DNA from: Drosophila pseudoobscura
Taxonomy: Eukaryota > Arthropoda > Insecta > Diptera > Drosophilidae
NCBI RefSeq assembly: GCF_009870125.1
Contig: NC_046679.1
Span: 8,184,001-8,248,000, forward strand
Length of the DNA stretch: 64,000 nt
Reading direction: 5' to 3'
This document shows positions 57,074-64,000 of the stretch, piece after piece (the first letter of the stretch is position 1; each line of letters opens with the position of its first letter). Below the pieces are notes generated by a model. The model did not search any database and had not been told where the DNA came from. It saw only the letters and a list, made by a program, of their open reading frames with translations. The translations under genes and the position numbers were made by a program.

Positions 57074-57977
57074 TGCTGTGTGCCGTGCTGCAAATTAAGG
57101 ACACAGGAAACAAACAAATGCGGCGTAATCAAAAAGCGGTAAATGCCTCCTGACACTGTAAATAGTTTATAGGCAAATGCATAAAGTTGCAAATTGTCAG
57201 CAAACAAACCGCAATCGAGAGCCCCAGAACCAGACGCCCGACCAAATGTCAGAATCGCCAAACAAAAACGATGGGACGGAAAAAACAGACAGGAGAAAAT
57301 GGAACTGGGAATGCAATAATGCATCTGTTTGTCAATGTTTGTCGAGACTAATTAGATGGCAGCCGGACAGCCGGGCAGCCGGACATCGCGTCGAGTCGAC
57401 TGATGAAAGATGCATGAGCGGGCTTTAATTGGATATTTGATGGATGGATACATATGCAGATACGAGAACACATACATACATACATGCTGTAGATACATAG
57501 ATAGACTATGGATGGACAGACAGTTAAATGTCCGAATGATGGCCAGTTGCAAATGCTATTAGATGGAAAGATACATAGATACCGAAACGTGTTAAGAGTT
57601 ACTATATCTAGTATCCCCTAGTCTTGGGCCTGTTCCAACGATTAATCTTAATCAATTTGGGTTGAACTGCATCACAGGTTGATCTTTCCACTGAATAAAG
57701 GCCTCATTTGGTGCCTCATCGATCATTCGGGGCTTGTCTGAGTGGATGAACGATGACCTCTAGAGTTCTAGCTATAAGTACGGATGCACTTCCTCGACGT
57801 AGCAGCTGTATGCAGCACGTGACGTAGAGACCAGAGACCAGGCACCGTTTGTGGCACTTGTGGCTGTCGTGACATCATATGGCAAAATGTCAGCAGTTTT
57901 ATGATGAGGCACACACACACGCATTACTTGTTGTTGTCTCTGTGTTTTGTGGCCTGCCCCAAGAAGAGCTGCAGTAA

Positions 57978-58028
57978 CAGCTTGCCTCTGCCTGTGCCTC
58001 TGCCTGTGCCTCTGCTTGTGCCTCTGCT
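57978..58028. repeat. 12-bp repeat TGCCTCTGCCTG and variants
   Basis: Three to four copies of a 12-bp unit made of paired hexamers (TGCCTC, TGCCTG), with one variant TGCTTG. Confidence 0.7.
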
Positions 58029-58309
58029 GTTGTTGGGGGCATTCGCACAGTGTGTCGCATAAATAATGCAGTTCATTATGTCATTTGGCGGCACGTTGCG
58101 TGTGAGCGCAGCTAAGACGCCGTCGCCGCCGCCGTCGCCGCCGCCGCTGCCGCTGCAACATCATCAGAACGGGGATCGGATCGCCTGGGCTGCCTGCCGC
58201 AGAGCCCAACGTCTTGCTCTCATTGTTGCCGGCACGCCAAGTGCGGAAATGAAGTTGTCAATGAGCCACTTCCACAATTTATGACCGCTGCGATGAGGCT
58301 GCGGCAAGA

Positions 58310-58340
58310 GGCAAGCCGGCCTGCCTGCCTGCCTGCCTGC
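58310..58340. repeat. (GCCT) tetranucleotide repeat
   Basis: About six consecutive GCCT units. A hexamer (TGCGAC) run of about five units follows at 58432-58461. Confidence 0.8.
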
Positions 58341-59464
58341 CAAGATCTTAATTATGACTTGAGTAATGTGGAATAAACGATAAAGCGTGCGGCTCCACGC
58401 AAATACTATACACTGAACGAAAAGACTTCCACTGCGACTGCGACTGCGACTGCGACTGCGAGTTCCATTTGGAGAAGTCGGGTCTGGTCTGTCAGGCGGC
58501 CAATCAACTTCATAAATCAACAAGCCAGCCTCCTCCTCTTCTCCTGGCCAGGGAACAAACAGTTATGGTATTGGAAACGGAATGGGGCATGTGAGCATGG
58601 GGTTTCTGGGGCAGGGGAAGTGGAAAGGGGGAAGGGGGGCACTCGCTATATGGGGACAAAATCTCATAAAAATGTCAAATAAAATGTGGCAGCCATTTTT
58701 GTGCATTTGCCAAATTTGCAAAATTTAATTGTGGCGTAAAAAATGTGCAAATTTATGATTATTTTATTGCACATTTTTTCGGGCCAAGTTTGGCAAGTGA
58801 CCAAAAGCCCACAAATGTGGCTCAAAAGTACATTATTGCTCGGACTCGGACTCGGACTTGGACTTGGATTCTCAAAAGTAAATAACATTTATTTATAGAC
58901 CTGCTGCTGTTCGGCTGTTTGTTTGCTTGTCCGAGTCTCCATCTTTGGGGTATTTTGGGGGAGGACGACCCACTGTCTGGGCAGCAGGGCAGCAAAGCTC
59001 TCTGGCATTAAGGAAAATGTTCATCAGACTTATTTTATTGAGTGTGGAAATTTCATTGTAACAAATCAATTAATGGCTGGGGGAATTAAGGCAGCAGCCC
59101 AGGCACCAGGATGATTGTTGCTATTTGGCGCTGTGTTTTGGCTGTCAGCAATCAGCAGTAATCAACGGTTGTGTGGGCGGCTTGGGGGCGACAGCCAGAG
59201 CCATAGCCATAGCCAGGGCTTTTGGCCAGGTTACGGACCGGGCCCAGTCATCGAACCAAGTACCGGGGTGTCCGATGACGATGGCAGCCGTGCCAGACAT
59301 TACGTCGCACGTCTGAGTGCGCAGCGAAACAGCAGACAGCAGACAGCAGGCAAGAAGAAAGAATTCTTGATTGGATTTTGATTCGCCGAAGACTGGCATA
59401 CCCTTCCAAATCGATACAGTTTGAATACGTTTTTAATTGCAAATTTAGTTGGGGCTTATGGGGC

Positions 59465-59653
59465 TTATGAGGTCCACTGGTTGTTCCAGGATACGATTGC
59501 CTTTTTTCGGCATCGGTCATTGGGCGTCAGTACGTAGCCCTTGGGGCATCGTATTTGAGTCTGTAGCCAAGTCCTATCCAATTTTGTTTCGTTTTCTTGG
59601 CCCAGCACCACGATGGCGGGGCAGAGCAGCTGCCACACTGCCAGCAGCTTCAT
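59465..59653 (-). CDS. Small secreted cysteine-containing peptide, unrecognised
   Basis: A single exon of 62 codons plus stop. Residues 1-18 form a signal peptide (MKLLAVWQLLCPAIVVLG). The mature peptide of about 44 residues has an N-glycosylation site (NET) and two cysteines in RCPKGYVLTPNDRCRKKA, followed by a basic, Trp-containing end (SWNNQW). The frame is open upstream to 59722 with an earlier in-frame ATG, but the ATG at 59653 gives the clean signal peptide. An initiator-like TCAGTATT lies about 60 bp upstream. It resembles the small one-disulfide secreted peptides found in Drosophila immunity or reproduction, but I cannot name a family. It may be nested in the plum first intron on the same strand. 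Confidence 0.6.
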   Translation of the reverse strand: MKLLAVWQLLCPAIVVLGQENETKLDRTWLQTQIRCPKGYVLTPNDRCRKKAIVSWNNQWTS

Positions 59654-62600
59654 TCTCAGGCGACTGACTGCGGAGTGGCATGCAGTGGATCTACCACCAT
59701 GGATAATACTGAAAAATTTCAATTGGTTGTGGAAAAGCCACTAATAGAATGGAATCAGCGTAACATGGCCGCCACATGGCGGTAGTAGATCTTTCCTTTG
59801 GGAATTTTTTTTGTTAAAGAAAAAAGTTCTGATCCATAAAATATGTTTTTTAATATTATTTATATAATAATAACTATAAAATAAAATTTAGCTTCTGATT
59901 CTTTGATTATTAAAATGCGGAATATTTTTTTTTTAACAAATTTAAAAAAGATTTTTTTTTAATTTCATTTTGCTATAAAAATATTTCTAGTTTTAATTAT
60001 ACAAATTAAAAAAAAAACAATTAAACTCAAATATCTATGAAACGGAGAGGTATCTATCGAAAAGTGATATATATATATTTGTGATGTACATATGTCCCCA
60101 AAGGATATAAATATGGCCCTACACTAAAGATTTGTTTTTATTATTTATTACATTTATTATACAAATTAAAAGTAGATTTTTATTAAACAAATCAGGAATA
60201 AACTTTAATTTCATAATTTATCTCATACAAAATACAATCTTTGATATCCCTGATGTGATATCCCTATGTGATGTATCATAATACCCTCTCAAAAGGGTAG
60301 AGCACAACGACAACGATGGCGATGGCGATGGCGATGGTGACTCCATTGGCCATACCGAGAACGAGTCGAGGGCGTGAGGGCACGTGGACTTCCGAGGGAC
60401 TTAATCGATTATGCGATTTAATTGAACTAAAAAAACGCTTAATAAGCAATAAAAGCTCACAGTGCCACACACACCACCTGCTATATGTATGTGTACATAG
60501 GAAAACGAATTAAAAGAAACACTTAAAATTGCACCACGTATACGTTGGGCTAATGAAAGCAGTCATGGAAATAGAAAATTCTGCTGCTGCTGCTGCTGGC
60601 AGTCGTTGTGTTTCCTATTCAAGAAATCGTATAATAAAATTTTATTTCCTTTTGAAAATGAAATTTTGTGAGGCGTTGAAAAGCATTTTGCCCAAAACTG
60701 AACACAAACGGAGAGTAGGGAGGGGGTCAAAGTTTAAATGCTGTTAAACACATTCATTTATCAAATTTCATTTTATTAATTCTCCTCTCAAGTGTGGGTG
60801 GTGTGGGTGGTGTGTGCCCTCTGGAGTACATTCCGTTGGGGATTCTATGAGGCAAGAGACCCAATGGCATCAGCCTCCAGTGGCAGCATCAGCATCAGCA
60901 TCCAGTGGTCTTAAGAGATTATAAACGATTCCTGGAAAAATGGCAGAGCGATTATAGCCATGTTGCCATGGCAGCAAAGCTTTGGGTACTCTGCTCTCTC
61001 TCTAGAGTGCTCTCCACTCTCCCCTCTCCCCTCTGCGCTCCCCCCTCCCTCTATTTCTATAAAGTGCAAGGGAATGTGCAAATGATTCATTAGCATCATT
61101 CCATGGTTTTGCTACAGCTAACGAGATTCATCAACTATGAAATAGTATAGTTTCAGCCACATAATGATAATCAAATTGATTTTCCAGCAGAAATTATTTC
61201 AATTACAATGCAAAATATTTGTTTGGCTAATCTGAAGCACACGGCCTCAGGGCGGCTCTCCGTATAATTTGGCAAATAAGCACAAAATTCCAAACTTAAT
61301 TATAAACCAAATGTTTAGCTCAAAGGCAGTGAACAGATCTTGTGAGATGCTGTTTCCCTCCTGGAGTGCAATGAACGCGGTGTGGGTGCGGCTTAAATGC
61401 AGAAAGGTGCGAGTATATCCCGCAGATACCCAGAGCACAAAAGCCTTAAGAATTGCCATATTTACACAATAGAATTTGAAAATGTATACCAAAGCCAAGA
61501 GAGGAAATTGGAAAAAAATTGCATTGATTTTATAGTAAATATTTGAATTAAATATAATCAGATTTAGATTAAATATATTTCCCAAAAATTTAATAGATTA
61601 TATTTTTTTAAGTGTTTCCCCAAAATTCAATAAATTATATTTTTTAAGCGTTTTAAAGACTTTTTAATACTTTAAATATTTAAATCCAAATAAATTCTTT
61701 TTAATTCTACTAAATTTAAACTGAAAAAAATCGAATTTTTAACACAAATATTGGTGCGTTTAGTTTTGCTTGGATATTTTTCTTTGAGTGTATATTTTGG
61801 GTAGCGTTGGGGCGCCTGAGAGTGCTTTAAATTTAGAGACAAACAACCAGCAAACGGCATAGTCAGATGCTGGCCGGCATACAGACAAACAAGCATTTAC
61901 AGTTGTTGGATCGAGTGTTTGTGTTTGTGTTTGCCTAAGTGGCATACCCAAAACACCACTCATCCTCCCCCCCACACACACACAGAGAGAGAGAGGGGGG
62001 CCTGGAGAGGGAGCACAGCATATGTGGCGTATGCGTAATGTGCAATTTGCTCTACAGCTGCTAGGCAAATTGCAGCCTGTTCGTTTTGCCACTCGCCGGC
62101 CCCGAAAACCAATTTTATGACAGGCAACATATGCGCCGAGGTTCAGGAAATTCGATAGTCAACAAAATACAAATAGCAACAACAACAACAACACATGAGG
62201 GGGGGGGGGCGCAGGGCAACGCGCTCAACAAAAATTGAAAATCAAACAAAGTTTTTGTTTTTGTTTTTGCTTTTAATAGCGTTCATTAACCGCCAGGCCA
62301 AATAGACCTGGTAATTGGAGTTTCAGGCAACACAAAGGCAACAACAACAGCAACAACAACAAGGAGCAAGAAGGAGCAAAAATACAAAAAAAAAAGAAAA
62401 CCATAGCATAAACAAATTAAAATTAAATATTATCAGACAGCAGCCGTTGGGTTGGCTGGTTTACCGTTGGAAAATTGCATTCAGGCGCATCCTGCGTGTC
62501 CTGCACTTCCTCGAACATTCTGCCCAGGCCGGTGGCTCGTGGCATGCTCGTATTATGGCTGCCCCACCAACAACAAATAATGCAATAATACAAATAATTC

Positions 62601-63711
62601 AATAATAATCATAATGAAAGGGCCGCCATGCCTTGTCATCGAGAGGCAGGGAGGCAGAGAGGACGCTCGGGTGGCTATTGGGTCCTGCTGCCAGGAAGAG
62701 CTTAATGTACACACATAATTGAACACGCGCCGACATCGTGAGAGGACACCCCCTCCCCCTCCCCCACCCCCACTCGATGCTCGCATCCCACGCAAACGGC
62801 AAAAACCGAACAGAGGAACTCACACACACACTCGCGTTCAGATTATTAAAACCCTTATGTAAAAAAGCAAAAATCAATAAAATTTACTCGCCATGGGCGG
62901 AGATTCTAATAGAGATAGATGGATGGATAGACTAGTGATGGGAACTGCACAGAAACAATGAAATGGGCACAATAGAATAGAGGGAATACCTTTTGAAGGA
63001 AACCACTAAATAGCGCTTTAGTTCTCCATTTTTGGGATCATTATAAATATTTCTGACAATCAGAATCTTGAGGGTGGCCAAAGCCACTCGAAATAATAGG
63101 CCCATACCTTTCCATGATAAACGTTCTTTCAGTGTGGAGGCACCTTATTTTTGTTGCGACTCTACAACAGATAGATAGATAGAGACTAGTTGTCAACAGT
63201 TTCCATCTATATCCTGATCTGTGTAGAATTATGCCCTCAAAAGTACCTTCCTTTGGTCGTAAAAGTGCCCCAAAGCCAGGTGTTCAAAGACCTTTGATTC
63301 CCCCCATAATAATGAACCGATCGCCATGTGTTTACTTGCCATCCAGTTATCTACTGAAAGTTTTTGATGATTCGGCTTGTATTTTTTTAAAATTGTGGAT
63401 GCCACAGAATTTTTTGCAATATCTGGGAGTATGGGAAAATAAACAAATTCAGTCGCATTTTTCCAAAGGCAAGGAATGGCTATAAATCAGCTGATAGAAC
63501 GAAATCTGATAAGCTAGCATCACTGGTATCTGACTATGCCGGGCCCCGTCAAACAGGCCGGAGAATGGCATGCAAGGGCGACTCCCTCGAGTCGCCTCCA
63601 GACATGTTTGGCAGCGGAAATGGCGTGCAAAGTGAATCGGATGCGGAACGTTTAGGGAAATGTTTAGATTCAAATGCAAGAATTCCATTTGGTATTGCAC
63701 ATTCCCTTCCA

Positions 63712-63755
63712 TCTGACCAGCCAGCCAGCCAGGCAGCCAGCCAGGCAGCCCGGCA
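63712..63755. repeat. CCAG/GCAG tetranucleotide-type repeat
   Basis: About ten CCAG, GCAG and CAGC-phase units in a row, with alternating C/G variants. Confidence 0.7.
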
Positions 63756-63890
63756 GCAATCCATCCATACATATAGCCATCTGTCTACCTATCTATCTGT
63801 GGCACGGCATATGGAATGGCGGAGAGACGAGAAGCCTTCACACATTGCAGAGGGACCACCGCCAGTCCTGTGCGCTGGGGTACCCAATAC

Positions 63891-63922
63891 ACCAATCCCC
63901 CAATCCCCCAATCCCCCAATCC
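63891..63922. repeat. 8-bp repeat CCAATCCC, four copies
   Basis: Four head-to-tail copies of CCAATCCC; each copy carries a CCAAT box-like core, probably by chance. Confidence 0.8.
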
Positions 63923-64000
63923 CTGGTTCGTGCTGTGCGTGGCAGTTGAATAACCTTTGACGGCGTCACTTGTGCCTCTGTGTATCTGTATCTTTCACTG

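Larger units (their letters stand above)
48417..59464. other. Repeat-dense non-coding region, probably plum first intron
   Basis: The first plum exon seen begins at an acceptor (TTTTTCCAG), so this stretch is intronic if the true first exon lies further right. No exon with a signal peptide and a phase-1 donor was found. Open frames here, including a 160-codon one at 54815-55297, are repeat-driven. Short tandem repeats are exceptionally dense; the clearest are listed separately. Confidence 0.5.
59723..64000. other. Non-coding region to window end
   Basis: Very AT-rich at 59800-60260 and 61500-61780, otherwise like the repeat-dense region to the left. The (GCGATG) run at 60314-60336 and CT-rich sequence near 61000-61050 are short. 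No exon with coding character was found; an 84-codon frame at 63231-63485 has no support. Confidence 0.5.

Noticed and set aside
58066-58284. Proline-rich frame in CCGCCG repeat sequence
   Set aside because: Trinucleotide repeat translation, not a gene.
63231-63485. 84-codon frame near the window end
   Set aside because: No signal peptide, domain, splice context or coding bias.

Overview
The window is Drosophila nuclear DNA. It has short introns with GT..AG borders, Drosophila core-promoter elements (Motif 1, DRE, Inr plus DPE, TATA), a tailed and a two-headed Bomanin immune peptide gene, and a dynein light chain that I recognise as Dlc90F. Gene content (Dlc90F, a SERAC1-type gene, plum) suggests Muller element E, the D. 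melanogaster 3R equivalent. Very dense microsatellites would fit the obscura group or a similar Sophophora lineage, but I cannot fix the species. All exon borders below were read by eye from splice consensus and checked for phase; no search was run.

Layout. 1-4.5 kb is a gene-turnover zone: exon-like scraps, a decayed Arf copy that keeps its introns, a secreted C-type lectin with a long repetitive coiled-coil stalk (minus), and a broken leucine-rich-repeat gene. 5.1-7.6 kb holds two conserved housekeeping genes facing each other, Dlc90F (plus) and the RNA polymerase I subunit RPA49/Polr1E (minus), which meet at a palindromic poly(A) signal. 7.6-15.3 kb has no supportable gene. 15.3-17.1 kb holds a divergent pair of Bomanin genes with kappaB and GATA sites between them. 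17.1-21.1 kb is empty. 21.1-23.7 kb is a four-exon minus-strand gene of the 27 kDa hemolymph glycoprotein family.

25.9-27.6 kb holds mRpL11 (plus) and an RRP36 rRNA-processing gene (minus), convergent with only 67 bp between stop codons. 29.0-31.6 kb is a seven-exon TMEM26-like membrane protein gene. 31.6-37.1 kb is non-coding and probably holds 5' exons of the next gene. 37.2-40.6 kb is a SERAC1-type serine lipase gene. 43.7-48.4 kb holds nine 3' exons of an Ig/FNIII cell-surface receptor, most likely plum, on the minus strand; its signal-peptide exon was not found. 48.4-64 kb is probably its first intron or upstream region: almost no coding, packed with short tandem repeats, and holding one small secreted-peptide gene (59.5 kb).

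The genes do not form one pathway. Themes worth noting are ribosome biogenesis (RPA49, RRP36, with mRpL11 for the mitochondrial ribosome), Toll-type immunity (the Bomanin pair), and extracellular proteins (lectin, hemolymph-type glycoprotein, plum).
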